Of a DNA stretch of 64,000 nucleotides, positions 17,017-25,829 are shown one piece after another (position 1 is the stretch's first letter; each line of letters begins with the position of its first letter). Where the stretch lies: contig CAMAUX010000012.1 of the NCBI GenBank assembly GCA_945861435.1, positions 1-64,000 of the forward strand, written 5' to 3'. The notes under the pieces are model-generated. The model did no database searches and had not been told where the DNA came from. It saw only the letters and a program-made list of their open reading frames with translations. The position numbers and the translations under genes are program-made. The DNA is from Chthoniobacter flavus (GTDB lineage Bacteria > Verrucomicrobiota > Verrucomicrobiia > Chthoniobacterales > Chthoniobacteraceae).

Positions 17017-17256
17017 CGGCGGGCGCGGGCCTACCTCGCGCTGCTAGCACGGCGCGGGCCGGGCCGCTGATCCACAACTATACACAACTAAAGGGGAGAG
17101 ATGCTCGGGCAAGCCACGTCGACCCGCGCGCCGGATGCAGGCTTATCTGGGGCAGGGGCGGGCGACGAAAACGTCCATGCGAGCAGGGGACCTCACAGGG
17201 AGGAAGACCGTTCATGGAATCCAAGAACAAACCAAACGCACCGCAGGACCCTACCT

Positions 17257-17694
17257 ATGAACCACACACAAGCGAACGAACACATCCACCTAGGAAAGAT
17301 TGAAATCGCAGGCGAAGGCCTTGGAGCCCCGGATGAGCGATCGGTCCAGATCCGGGCCAATGAACTAGCCCGCATTCGGGGGCGCTCGACTCCCGAAGCT
17401 GGTGACTTTGACGAGGCACTGAGCGAACTCACCGGCGCCATCGAACTGCCAGCATCGACAGCGCTCCTTCCGCCCACGACGGGAGCCCCCTCAAGCCAGT
17501 GGGACACCCTCGTGCAAGACCTCTGCTCCGGGTCAGAGAATGGTGGATCTTCCGAAACCACCGGTACGGAGGCAACCAAATGGGAGGAAGAGGACGAGCA
17601 AGCGGTCCCAGAGCAACTTGTTGAAGAAGGGGTGGCTGAGGCCGATCATCAGCAACGTCTCGCGGCGAGTGACAGACTTGAGGAGCGCGAGTAG
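17257..17694 (+). CDS. Small acidic hypothetical protein, possibly DUF2934-like
   Basis: From the ATG at 17257 the product is 145 residues and acidic. Residues ~28-55 ('SVQIRANELARIRGRSTPEAGDFDEALSELTG') resemble the short DUF2934 motif, in which an 'AxELaxxRG' helix is followed by 'D...A..EL'. The match is by eye and incomplete. The C-terminal half is Glu-rich and low-complexity, with no membrane segment. The open frame can be extended to 17101, but that part runs through compositionally odd DNA. It sits alone between gene-poor stretches. Function unknown. Confidence 0.45.
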   Translation: MNHTQANEHIHLGKIEIAGEGLGAPDERSVQIRANELARIRGRSTPEAGDFDEALSELTGAIELPASTALLPPTTGAPSSQWDTLVQDLCSGSENGGSSETTGTEATKWEEEDEQAVPEQLVEEGVAEADHQQRLAASDRLEERE

Positions 17695-18572
17695 GAAGAA
17701 GGGGACGTCACCTGATTCGTTCCGGTTGACTTTTTGGGAACGAGGTTTGCCGGGGCCGATCGGCGCGCGCCAGCAGTCACCCGGCGGCAACCCCATTTTT
17801 GACGGATCCTCATCATCACGCTCATCGGAGACCTTTCGGCCCGCCGTATACGAGATGGAGAAATCTGAGGAATTCGTATGCGCGATGGCTGGCGCTTCGA
17901 ATGGGTGAACAGTGAAATGACTTGAGCCTCAATGCGGCGATGAAAACTCGGCGGATCTGATGTGAGTTTCTTTTGAAACGGAATTTGCAGCTTAAAACCA
18001 TCCCGTTTCAGGCTTACCTGTTGGGTGAGTCTCTTTGAGCGATCTTCAAAGTCTGTAATGACATGGCTGTTATCCTCAAGTACCCAGACATTGAGAGAGC
18101 TGAGCGGTCGCCTGAGCCCGGAGAGTTCCCAATGGCCCACGGAACGCACTGAATGCACGGACCACGCAACAGCCTCCTCATTACCCCTCTTTCCTTCCGT
18201 GCCTGGATTCCGTGGGCCGTCCATTTGCGTTTCTAGTTTGAGAACAACCTTCAGGGGGCGCTGAGTGTTCAAAAGCTTCCTTTGAGATGGGGAACCCGAC
18301 GTCCGGAGGGTTCGTTCCGCGGCAGCGGCGTTGAGGGCTGGGTGCTGTGTGAGTTCGGGCCTACAGAGTCTCGCGACTCGGACTCTGCCCTCCTTACTGG
18401 GGCCCGTCTGCTCGAGCCCCTGAACTCTTCAACGAACGAAGAGTGCGGATGGCTCCCGCTCTCACAGCGTCCTTTCTCTGCTGCCTTGGATCCTGTGGAG
18501 AATAACGACCCGAAAACACAAGGCTCTGTCGGCAGCAACGAGCGAGTTTCCCGTTCCTTCTCGGCTCCTTGT
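17695..18572. other. Gene-poor region with a REP-like palindrome; no convincing CDS
   Basis: Nearly 880 bases downstream of the small acidic gene, reaching the 3' end of the kinase gene. A minus-strand open frame (17649-18272) and shorter frames on both strands exist, but none shows a domain, their composition is uneven, and the longest reads through the palindrome at 18134-18218. I regard the stretch as non-coding or decayed DNA. Confidence 0.5.
18134..18218. repeat. REP-like imperfect palindrome
   Basis: GGCCCACGGAA (18134-18144) is exactly inverted as TTCCGTGGGCC (18208-18218). Inside it GCACGGA (18155-18161) is inverted as TCCGTGC (18196-18202), and the bases between are partly complementary. 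The arms span about 23-28 bases around a 34-base loop. This could form a long hairpin in DNA or RNA. The shape resembles repetitive extragenic palindromes; whether it is repeated elsewhere in the genome cannot be seen here. Confidence 0.6.
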
Positions 18573-20363
18573 TCAGCGTCCGACTGGAGTTGGGCTGGGG
18601 GCGGGCTTCGGCGCGGTGGATTCGAACGCCTCCTTCACCCTTGAGGAGAGCGGGGGTCCAAATTTGCGCAACTCGTCCGCGAACGCCCGCCTCTTGTCGC
18701 CGTTATCCGCCGCCCTCATCTGATCGACCGTCATCTTGAACCGTGTGAAGTCCTCCACGCGAGTCTCCGCGAGCGGCTTCAACTCCGCGATCCAACGGAA
18801 GTTATCGTTTGGCTTGCAGGCCCTGAACTCCCTCAACAGGGGTATGGAATCCTCAATGCGCCCATCCTGCCACAGCCGCAGTGCGTACGCGATGAGCAGC
18901 AAATTCTCCGGACCTGAAACGACTACCGTTCCGATGGCCTCGCGATTCAAGTCCTCGGCCCCAGACAGCAACCCGGCGACACGCACCAGTGTCGAGCCGA
19001 AGGAAGGCGATGAGGGAAAGACCTCGGGCTTGCTGCGAGCCACTGCTTTGAAATGTGTGCGCGCCTGCTCCATGCGTCCCTCTGCCAGCCGAGTGATGCC
19101 GAGGCAGAAAAGCGTGAGTTGTTTTTGGGGGGCTGCAGCGCCCTTGTCGGAAACCAGCACTTCAAGTGCAGCCGTACAAGCGGCCATGTCACCGCGCCCC
19201 AAAGGCTGAACCGCGGCCTCCAGCGGTGAAACCGTTCTAGCGGCTGATCCCACCGCGGACTTCGCCGCACGCTGACTCGTACGGATGTAGAATGCGATGC
19301 CGCCGAGGGTCAGCAGGAGCATCACCAACGCGCCCAAGCCGAGGACTCGCCCTTGAGCGCCGCCTTCAAACACAAATGGGGACTTCGACCTGCGCCTTCC
19401 GGCTGAAGCAAGCAGCTCCGTTCGCGCGTACTCCAGATGCGTGATCAAGTCGTCGTAGCTCTGGTACCGCTTCTCTGGATCCTTCGCGAGTGAACGGTTA
19501 ATAACGTAGGCTGTCCGTCCAGAAACTCCCGGCGCAAAAGTCTGAATGCTGACTGGCTGGGCCTTTAGGTGTTTGAGGGCCACAAGCGAGGCGCTCTCTG
19601 CCTCAAAGGGGGGGCGGCCTGTGAGCGCGTGGAATAGGGTGCCTCCTAAAGAGTAGATATCACTGCGCAGATCCTCCGGTTTGCCGTCCAGTTTCTCAGG
19701 CGCAATATAGTAGGGCGTTCCCCACACGTCACCGCGTGCCGCCGCCTCCTGCTCCAAGGTGAGCGCCAGACCGAAGTCCACGATTTTCGCGTCCGTCACC
19801 GATCCGAAAAGGATGTTGCCGGGTTTCACGTCCCGATGAATGAGCCCAAACTGATAGGCTGCCTTCAGCCCCGATGCGATTTGAATGCCGATCTGCAGCA
19901 CTTGGACCTCGGCAATGGGACCCTGCGCCGTGATCAAGTCGTCCAGCGAGCCTTTGTCCACCAGTTCCATCGCAATGTAGAACCGCCCGGCATCGTAGCC
20001 TGTCGAGTACACCTTCACCACATGCGGATGGTTGATCGCGGCCGTGATAGCCGCTTCACGAGCGAGTTTTTCGACCAACTCCGGCCCACCCGCATGATCC
20101 CTCCGCAGGACCTTAAGCGCTAAAGGTCGGTCCAGACTAGGGTCATACGCCTTGTAGACGACACCCATGCCACCGCTTCCTGCGATCTGGGAAAGGGTGA
20201 AGGGTCCCAAACGAGTCTGCGCCGTGAACTGTCCGCCGCATCCCGGGCAGATGATTTCCGAAAGAGGTTCCAGCTCGCTCACATCTACCAAGGCTCTGCA
20301 ATGGGGGCATGACTCAGGCGGGACGGTGGGCGCCGTGTCGTCATGATTTGCGAACGCTTCCAT
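18573..20363 (-). CDS. Serine/threonine protein kinase with N-terminal zinc ribbon and C-terminal membrane anchor
   Basis: A 596-residue Hanks-type kinase from the ATG at 20363. Residues 19-42 form a zinc ribbon (CPHC...CPGC). The kinase domain (~53-320) has the glycine loop 'AGSGGMGVVYKA', Lys84, the catalytic 'LIHRDVKPGN' (Asp178) and 'DFG' at 196-198, followed by 'GTPYYIAPE'. It therefore looks active. A single membrane helix near 355-375 (LGALVMLLLTLGGIAFYI) separates it from a C-terminal TPR-like domain (~400-560), presumably periplasmic. Such kinases are expanded in PVC bacteria; targets are unknown. It is divergent from the sugar transferase, which may be coincidental. Confidence 0.9.
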   Translation of the reverse strand: MEAFANHDDTAPTVPPESCPHCRALVDVSELEPLSEIICPGCGGQFTAQTRLGPFTLSQIAGSGGMGVVYKAYDPSLDRPLALKVLRRDHAGGPELVEKLAREAAITAAINHPHVVKVYSTGYDAGRFYIAMELVDKGSLDDLITAQGPIAEVQVLQIGIQIASGLKAAYQFGLIHRDVKPGNILFGSVTDAKIVDFGLALTLEQEAAARGDVWGTPYYIAPEKLDGKPEDLRSDIYSLGGTLFHALTGRPPFEAESASLVALKHLKAQPVSIQTFAPGVSGRTAYVINRSLAKDPEKRYQSYDDLITHLEYARTELLASAGRRRSKSPFVFEGGAQGRVLGLGALVMLLLTLGGIAFYIRTSQRAAKSAVGSAARTVSPLEAAVQPLGRGDMAACTAALEVLVSDKGAAAPQKQLTLFCLGITRLAEGRMEQARTHFKAVARSKPEVFPSSPSFGSTLVRVAGLLSGAEDLNREAIGTVVVSGPENLLLIAYALRLWQDGRIEDSIPLLREFRACKPNDNFRWIAELKPLAETRVEDFTRFKMTVDQMRAADNGDKRRAFADELRKFGPPLSSRVKEAFESTAPKPAPSPTPVGR

Positions 20364-20664
20364 GGCAGGTGGGTGGCGAGCCGAATGCAGGGGCAGACAT
20401 CTCACACACCCCTGATGATCCCGCCAAGCTCCAAGGGCGATCAATTCGCAACAAAGGGGGCGGGAAATGGGACTCACAAGTTGTTCACAGCAACCCAACG
20501 GGCACAGCTTCAGGCTTATATCCATAACATCACACAATATATGTCATATAAAGTCTGCATCTGGCGGAACTCGATGTTTCTGTTGCCGTTACGCCCCGCT
20601 CGCCACCCGCGCCGCTCACACGTGGGATTGTTCACCCCATTCCAACACCTCTGCCCTCGCGTGC
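20364..20664. promoter_or_regulatory. Divergent promoter region, kinase and sugar transferase
   Basis: About 300 bases between divergent genes. It contains an AT-rich island at roughly 20512-20555 (with TATATCC, AATATATG and CATATAAAG elements), unusual against the GC-rich surroundings and a likely promoter site for the plus-strand sugar transferase. The exact -35 and -10 hexamers are ambiguous. Confidence 0.4.
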
Positions 20665-21369
20665 ATGCTCGACCTCATGGAACCATCGGTTGCCTCGGAT
20701 CACCCGGATTCGAATCGGGCGCCACAAATCCACCGTGGCGCTCGCCTGAAGCGCGTTGCGGACGTGGTGATTTCGGTCCTGCTTCTCGCACTCGTGTTTC
20801 CGTGGTGCGTGCCGCTTGTCTGGTGCCTGCAGCGCGCTCAATGCCCGGGGCCCCTCTTTTTCCGCCAGCGCCGCATCGGACAGTCCGGCCGAAGCTTCAT
20901 CCTGTGGAAATTTCGCACAATGCATCCCGGTCCACTGAAGGAACGGACATTCCCGGCTGGTGCGTGGCTGCGGCGTAAGGGCTGCGACGAGTTCCCCCAA
21001 CTCTTCAATGTCGTTTGTGGTCAGATGAGCCTGATAGGACCCCGACCATACCTCCCCGAGGAACACGTCGTGCTCTGCACAGCCAATCCAGATTATATCA
21101 AGCGGTGCGCGGTGCGCCCCGGGATCACCGGCCTCGCCCAGGCCTGCGGCCTTCATCTGGACAGACGGGGTCCACTGCTCTACGAGCGGCGTCTTTTCTG
21201 CGATCTGCACTACGTCGAGCATTGGAGTTTCCGGCTGGACGCATGGATCCTGGCGCGCACCGCGTACATCCTTTTTGGGCGGACCGACCATTGCAGTGAC
21301 TCCATCCCGGGCGTAGCTGGTCGTGGAGACTCCGGATCGAAGAGCGATCAAGGGTGCTCTGAGCCCTGA
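20665..21369 (+). CDS. Polyprenyl-phosphate sugar-1-phosphate transferase (bacterial sugar transferase)
   Basis: Initiates exopolysaccharide or O-antigen repeat assembly by moving a sugar-1-phosphate from a nucleotide sugar to a lipid carrier at the inner membrane. The 234-residue product (ATG 20665; 20677 is also possible) has one N-terminal membrane segment (VVISVLLLALVFPWCVPLVWCL), then the family blocks 'GPLFFRQRRIG', 'FILWKFRTM', 'DEFPQLFNVVCGQMSLIGPRP' and 'RPGITGLAQ'. The short form lacks the N-terminal multi-helix part of WbaP-like enzymes. No glycosyltransferases or flippase lie next to it, so it is an orphan here. Confidence 0.88.
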   Translation: MLDLMEPSVASDHPDSNRAPQIHRGARLKRVADVVISVLLLALVFPWCVPLVWCLQRAQCPGPLFFRQRRIGQSGRSFILWKFRTMHPGPLKERTFPAGAWLRRKGCDEFPQLFNVVCGQMSLIGPRPYLPEEHVVLCTANPDYIKRCAVRPGITGLAQACGLHLDRRGPLLYERRLFCDLHYVEHWSFRLDAWILARTAYILFGRTDHCSDSIPGVAGRGDSGSKSDQGCSEP

Positions 21370-21453
21370 TGACCGGCCAGAGCCGTTTAACCTTGGGCCA
21401 AGCAGGTTTCTTAAGCGGCAAGAGGCATGTTGAAGAGACCCCCTGCCCCTTTG

Positions 21454-22941
21454 TTAACGGATTTTCTGATCCGGCAGTTCTTTCTTAACCCCCTCATCGA
21501 GCGGCATCCGATCGTCGGCTGGATTCAAACCGGAGGCGGTCATGAGCTCTCCGAGTCTCGTCTTGAGGGCCGGAAGGACGCCCGCAGCAGCCGGGGTGTC
21601 GATAAGATTGCGCCTTTCCTGCGGATCGCTTGCAAGATCGTAAAGTTCTGCGATGTGGCGGTCTGGTGATCCATCCCCGTGGGGATAGTGAATGTATTTC
21701 CAGCGATCCGTGCGAATTCCCCGCACGTTGGGTGTGTAAGGAAACTGCCGCTCGTAATTATATTCGTAGAACCAATCGCGTCGCCAGGCGGGATCACCCT
21801 TGCGGGCGAGATTCACCCATGACTTGCCATGGATTCCCGCCAGAGGGCGCGCCCCGCACAGCTCCAGAATACTCGGAGCCAGATCGATGGAGAGAACTTG
21901 TTGCTGTACGCGACGGCCTGCTCCGAGATTGGGATACCGAACCAAAAGCGGGACGCGGATACTGGGCTCGTGCATGGTGCGCTTGTCTACCATCCCGTTT
22001 TCTCCCTCTAGCAGTCCATTGTCCCCCATGAAAACGACGATCGTGCGCTCTAGTTCGCCTGTGTGCTCCAAGTGGTTCAGGAGGGCGCCGACGCTGTCGT
22101 CCACGGAGAGGATGGTTGACCAGTAGGCGCGCACCATTGCCTGAAAGTCCCGCACCGCTTCCGGACGCTCGTCGGGAAAGTTTTTGCGCCACTCAAACAG
22201 AGGGCCGTAGATGCCGTGCCAAGTGGACCGTCTTTCTCGGATCCAAGAGGGCTTGTCATCCAACTCAAATGCGCTGGGCGGGTACTTGACCTGCACATCA
22301 TCGAAGCGGTGGGCGTATTGCTCCTCAGGAGTGTAAAAGGAGTGGGGCGCCTTGTGTCCGAGGCACAGCGCCCATGGTTTTTCTGTGCGGGAGGGCGTAT
22401 TCAGCCATTCAAGGGCCATCTGCGTGACGACCGTTGTGTAGTAGCCTGGGTTCACCTCACGCCGCCCACCACCGAAGCTCCACTCCGTACCAAAGTACTT
22501 GCCCTGCCCCTTGTGACTCACAAACGTGTCGAATCCCACGCGCGGTTGGTCATTGTCCTCCCCCATGTGCCACTTGCCGAAGTACGCGGTCTGATAGCCG
22601 GATTCGTGAAGCCTCCCTGCCCAGTGAGGAAGACCGGCCGGGAGTTCGGTGAAATTGTCGCGGACTCCATGAGAGTGGGCGTACAGACCGGTAAGGATAC
22701 TGGCGCGACTGGGTGAACACAGAGACGTGGTGCAGAACGTGTTCATGAAGTGCACCCCTTCGCGCGCCAAACGGTCAATGTGCGGGGTCCTAATGTGCGG
22801 GTGCCCCGCGCACCCCACGCTGTCCCAGCGAAGGTCATCGCACAGAATAAAGAGGACATTAGGCGGCCGATCCTGAGCCGCAGCGTGCGTCACTGTCGCG
22901 GCCCATAGCAGCATCAGCAACCGCCGAGAGAATGTATTCAT
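21454..22941 (-). CDS. Exported sulfatase (formylglycine-type)
   Basis: A 495-residue type I sulfatase with a signal peptide (MNTFSRRLLMLLWAATVTHAAAQ). The active-site signature CSPSR lies at 75-79, with Cys75 the residue converted to formylglycine. Metal-binding Asp35-Asp36 occur in 'ILCDDLRWDS', and 'FMGDNG' further along supplies the other Asp/Asn ligands. The sequence is closest in style to the choline-sulfatase/iduronate-sulfatase-like enzymes that PVC bacteria use to desulfate polysaccharides; the substrate is not predictable. An upstream extension of the frame lacks family features. No maturase gene is present in the window. It converges on nothing and lies downstream of acpP, separated by a strong terminator. 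Confidence 0.9.
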   Translation of the reverse strand: MNTFSRRLLMLLWAATVTHAAAQDRPPNVLFILCDDLRWDSVGCAGHPHIRTPHIDRLAREGVHFMNTFCTTSLCSPSRASILTGLYAHSHGVRDNFTELPAGLPHWAGRLHESGYQTAYFGKWHMGEDNDQPRVGFDTFVSHKGQGKYFGTEWSFGGGRREVNPGYYTTVVTQMALEWLNTPSRTEKPWALCLGHKAPHSFYTPEEQYAHRFDDVQVKYPPSAFELDDKPSWIRERRSTWHGIYGPLFEWRKNFPDERPEAVRDFQAMVRAYWSTILSVDDSVGALLNHLEHTGELERTIVVFMGDNGLLEGENGMVDKRTMHEPSIRVPLLVRYPNLGAGRRVQQQVLSIDLAPSILELCGARPLAGIHGKSWVNLARKGDPAWRRDWFYEYNYERQFPYTPNVRGIRTDRWKYIHYPHGDGSPDRHIAELYDLASDPQERRNLIDTPAAAGVLPALKTRLGELMTASGLNPADDRMPLDEGVKKELPDQKIR

Positions 22942-23010
22942 GGAATGGGTGGGGGTATCAAGTCGTGCAAGCGGCAAGCCAATTGGTCCAATGCTGCTCT
23001 GGCGGCAGAC

Positions 23011-23043
23011 AAAAAAAGGGCGCGACACAAGTCGCGCCCTTTT
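23011..23043 (-). terminator. Intrinsic terminator after acpP (bidirectional shape)
   Basis: GGGCGCGAC (23018-23026) and GTCGCGCCC (23031-23039) form a perfect nine-pair stem with an ACAA loop, flanked by seven A residues on one side and four T residues on the other. Read on the minus strand it ends acpP transcription with a run of seven T residues. Confidence 0.9.
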
Positions 23044-23067
23044 CAAAGACTTCTTCGAGTTGTCCTC

Positions 23068-23313
23068 CTACTGCTGGAGTTTGTCCTCAACGTAGCGGAT
23101 GACATCCCCTACTTTTTCGAGTTTCTCGGCATCCTCGTCCGGCACTTCTACGGACAGTTCCTGCTCAATGGCCATGACCAGTTCCACCGTGTCCAAAGAG
23201 TCCGCACCAAGGTCCTCGATGAATTTTGCTTCCGGCGTCACCTGCTCGGGGTTGACTCCGAGTTCCTTGACGATGATGTCTTTGACTCTGTCCTCGATGG
23301 ATTTTTCTGACAT
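23068..23313 (-). CDS. acpP: Acyl carrier protein
   Basis: Carries growing acyl chains on a 4'-phosphopantetheine arm during fatty acid synthesis. From the ATG at 23313 the protein is 80 residues and strongly acidic, with the modification Ser39 in '[16 protein letters not shown]' and the normal four-helix pattern. A 15-residue upstream extension of the frame is not conserved in style. It stands alone here, without fab genes next to it. It is followed by a strong terminator and is divergent from the Arg/Gly-rich protein gene. Confidence 0.95.
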   Translation of the reverse strand: MSEKSIEDRVKDIIVKELGVNPEQVTPEAKFIEDLGADSLDTVELVMAIEQELSVEVPDEDAEKLEKVGDVIRYVEDKLQQ

Positions 23314-23477
23314 AGATAAGTGGACTTGGAGATGTGTGTTGGTTGGTCTGCGGATCACGCTTTAGTGAGCGGCCAAATTGTTGGCAACACATTATTCCCC
23401 GATTTTTTTCACCTCCGCTGCGTTGAATGAGGTCGCCCGCGTTTACATTTTCCAGAAAACCCCATAAGCAACATCTC
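23314..23477. promoter_or_regulatory. Divergent promoter region of acpP and the Arg/Gly-rich protein gene
   Basis: A small palindrome TGTTG-G-CAACA lies near 23379-23390 (TTGTTGGCAACA). On the minus strand TTGCCA, 17 bases, TAAAGC could be an acpP promoter. On the plus strand TTGGCA followed 17 bases later by a T-rich hexamer is a possible promoter for the other gene. The two -35 elements would overlap in the palindrome. Assigned by eye only. Confidence 0.35.
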
Positions 23478-25034
23478 ATGAGTGATTCGTCTTCCGATTT
23501 AGACCTGAAGTTTTTGCCCGACTGGCTGAAGGAGGGGGCATCGGAGAATCGCTATGCGAATTTTCAAGGCGAGAGCGAGCGTCGCCCACACGGCGCAGAC
23601 CGCATGGGCGGAGGCCGACGCGAGCGAGGAGACCAGAACTCCCGCACCGGCCGCCCCGGGCCCGGTGGTGGTCGCCCCGGCTCTGGTGGTGGAGGCAACC
23701 GTTCCAACAACCGCAACGAACGTGGACCGCGAAGTGGCGGCCCGCGTGAACGAGGGGGGGATACGCGGCCACCCCAGCGCCCGGCGGTTTCCAGTGAAGC
23801 ATCTGTCAATGTCCCACTCAGGGTAGACATCCTACCGGAGCCCAACGGTGCAGACGCCATCGCGAAGATGATCCGCTCGGGTTGCAAAGCGTATCCATTC
23901 AACTCCACGGCCAGACTTTTTCTGCAGAAGCCGGAGCGGCACCTGGTTCGGGTGACATCGCTGGACGCCCAGCGGCCTCTTTTCCAAGTGGGCGATGGCC
24001 CGGTGGACTTTGATCGGGCGCTGGTGGAACGGCGCGCATTCGATCGCGTTCGCGACGAGTATTACCGGGAGGAGCGTATCGAGACTGAGCCGGTGAAGGG
24101 GAATTTCTCCAACGTGGCGCGCTGCCGCAGCAGCGGCAAGATCCTCGGACCAACCAGCTACCACGGCTACCAACCCGCTCTACGCAAGCTCTACGAGGAA
24201 CGTTTCAGCAACCGCATGTCCTTCCAGCGCTTCCAGCAGGACGAGATCGAGGTGGCCACGGGAGAACTGGCGGTGAACGAGTGGAAGGAAAGTGTACGGT
24301 TTCACACCGTATTCCACACCATCCGCGAAGCCGAACCAGTGATGCTTAAAAACCCAGCTGAGGTGGAAGCGCATTTCCGTACGCATTACCTGCCAGGTCT
24401 TGTGCTCAGCGGCACGACTCTGGTGATGTCTGGCCCCGCTAGTCGCGCATGTGGCGATCAGCGGATTCTCGGTGCGATGCGCGACGCTTGGGAGCGTGAG
24501 TTCGGTTTTCCGGGCAGTCTCATGCACCATCTGCGCCAGCTCTTCGTCGATTCCGGCCTGCACTTTTTCAAGCACCGCAAGCGCGTCGTTTTTGTCAGTC
24601 CTATCCGGCCGCAGCGTCACGCATCAGACCAGACGTTCTCCGCAGGGGTCGACGCCATCATCACCCTGCTTCATAATGAGGGACGCCTCAACAAGCCCGA
24701 CCTCGCACTCAAACTATTGGGAGCTCCCGAGGAAGGAGCGGAGTTTGAGCTCACCGCGAAAAAGGCGGCCCTCGCATCCGATCTCCATTACCTCATCCAC
24801 GCCGGACAGGTGATCGAGTTTCAGGACGGGAGCTTGGAACTCCCTCTTCCCCCTAGGGCCGAGTCTCCTGTCGCTGACGAGATGGAAGCTCCTGAAAGCT
24901 GTGAAACTGAAGCTTCGGCCATTTCCGCGCCCGAGACGGTTGCCATCTCACAGCGCCCAGCAGAGGGATCGGACGCGTCGGGATTGTCAGACACAAACCC
25001 TTTGGTGGCGCCAGAAGACGCTAGTCCAAGCTAA
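23478..25034 (+). CDS. Conserved-looking hypothetical protein with Arg/Gly-rich N-terminal region
   Basis: I do not recognise a named family. From the ATG at 23478 the product is 518 residues with no signal peptide. The first ~25 residues (DLDLKFLPDWLKE) are followed by a disordered segment rich in RGG, GGGR and PGPGGGRPGSGGG patterns (~30-105), the type of composition seen in RNA-binding proteins. A folded, charged domain covers ~115-450 with many Arg/His, for example 'RCRSSGKILGPTSYHGY' and 'RFHTVFHTIREAEP'. The tail is acidic and Ser/Pro-rich. A nucleic-acid-related role is a guess from the RGG region only. Confidence 0.7.
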   Translation: MSDSSSDLDLKFLPDWLKEGASENRYANFQGESERRPHGADRMGGGRRERGDQNSRTGRPGPGGGRPGSGGGGNRSNNRNERGPRSGGPRERGGDTRPPQRPAVSSEASVNVPLRVDILPEPNGADAIAKMIRSGCKAYPFNSTARLFLQKPERHLVRVTSLDAQRPLFQVGDGPVDFDRALVERRAFDRVRDEYYREERIETEPVKGNFSNVARCRSSGKILGPTSYHGYQPALRKLYEERFSNRMSFQRFQQDEIEVATGELAVNEWKESVRFHTVFHTIREAEPVMLKNPAEVEAHFRTHYLPGLVLSGTTLVMSGPASRACGDQRILGAMRDAWEREFGFPGSLMHHLRQLFVDSGLHFFKHRKRVVFVSPIRPQRHASDQTFSAGVDAIITLLHNEGRLNKPDLALKLLGAPEEGAEFELTAKKAALASDLHYLIHAGQVIEFQDGSLELPLPPRAESPVADEMEAPESCETEASAISAPETVAISQRPAEGSDASGLSDTNPLVAPEDASPS

Positions 25035-25053
25035 GCGCGCGGAACGCCCGCCT

Positions 25054-25755
25054 TTATTCGACGGCGGAAATATCCTTGTCTACGCGCAGCGAGGGATGCG
25101 CAGGAAACCCGGCCTCAATGCGGTATCGCTCCCCGGCAGTCATTTCCCGAGTGGCGAGAGACACCTCGTATTCGAGGCGCTCTCCGGGATTGATGACAAC
25201 CACGGCCGCCTCGTTTTCAAATGCCCGATCCTCTGACCACTGCTGAATCGCGCTGCCTGAAGCGTTCCTGAGAAGAACATCGACACGCTGCGTCGTAGGG
25301 AAGTCGAGTCGCACCGCCTTGGGGCCCACGTTGCGAATCGTGAAAGTAACGTGGATCCGCCTGTCCTCCCCAACGCGAACCGGGTTGGGGTCCGCCTTAA
25401 TACGCAGCCTCAAGTCCTTGAATTTGGCGGGGAACTGTCCGGATCCATCAGCCGAAGCGGTTGTGGAGGTCGTCCTAAAAAGGCGGCCTAAAAAACCGGG
25501 CTTCGATGCACCGCTGTCCGGCCTCGCGTAGCCCTCATCCGAGCCCGCGCCGGCCTCAACAGGCCCTGTATCCGTCTTGCTCTTTCCGGCACCACTGCTC
25601 CATGGAGTGAACAAACGACGCATCCATCCTGGCTTTGATGCCTGTGTGTCCTCCATCGCGGGTTTTTCCGAAGCGCGGGCTTCGGCAGACGTAAAGGCGG
25701 CCATAGTTAGGGCACCTGCCAGAAAGACTCGCCGCGCATTAGTTGAGAAGGCCAT
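25054..25755 (-). CDS. Exported BsuPI-like domain protein
   Basis: A 233-residue protein with an N-terminal signal peptide (MAFSTNARRVFLAGALTMAAFTSAEA). A low-complexity linker contains two similar 'KPG(F/W)...RRLF' segments (~43-50 and ~86-95). The C-terminal ~110 residues form a beta-sandwich resembling the BsuPI intracellular-proteinase-inhibitor-like domain: 'VTFTIRNVGPKAVRLDF', then 'QWSEDRAFENEAAVVVINPGERLEYEV'. In most bacteria this domain occurs in exported proteins of unknown role. It converges with the Arg/Gly-rich protein gene (19-base gap) and is divergent from the small exported protein at 25830. Confidence 0.65.
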   Translation of the reverse strand: MAFSTNARRVFLAGALTMAAFTSAEARASEKPAMEDTQASKPGWMRRLFTPWSSGAGKSKTDTGPVEAGAGSDEGYARPDSGASKPGFLGRLFRTTSTTASADGSGQFPAKFKDLRLRIKADPNPVRVGEDRRIHVTFTIRNVGPKAVRLDFPTTQRVDVLLRNASGSAIQQWSEDRAFENEAAVVVINPGERLEYEVSLATREMTAGERYRIEAGFPAHPSLRVDKDISAVE

Positions 25756-25829
25756 TGGTGGAACCGTAATGCGGCCTGATGTCTGGTTGCAAATCGGTTT
25801 TGACAGGCGGACAATCAGCGACCGCATCC

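Larger units (their letters stand above)
16584..17256. other. Gene-poor intergenic region with short tandem repeats
   Basis: About 670 bases between the divergent cysE and a small plus-strand gene. It holds the cysE promoter region, two runs of short tandem repeats (listed separately), a doubled CCTCAG at 16871-16882, and an AT-rich patch near 17074-17094 that might contain a promoter for the plus-strand gene. Open frames here show no domain and read through the repeats. Confidence 0.5.

Noticed and set aside
17649-18272. Minus-strand open frame of 207 codons in gene-poor DNA
   Set aside because: It reads through the palindrome at 18134-18218 and the small acidic gene, has uneven composition and no domain; kept only as part of the intergenic description.
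20696-20725. tRNA-like T-arm sequence (CCCGG-ATTCGAA-TCGGG, then CGCCA)
   Set aside because: The loop starts one base off the TTCGA consensus, no acceptor stem or other arms are present, and it lies inside the sugar transferase coding sequence.
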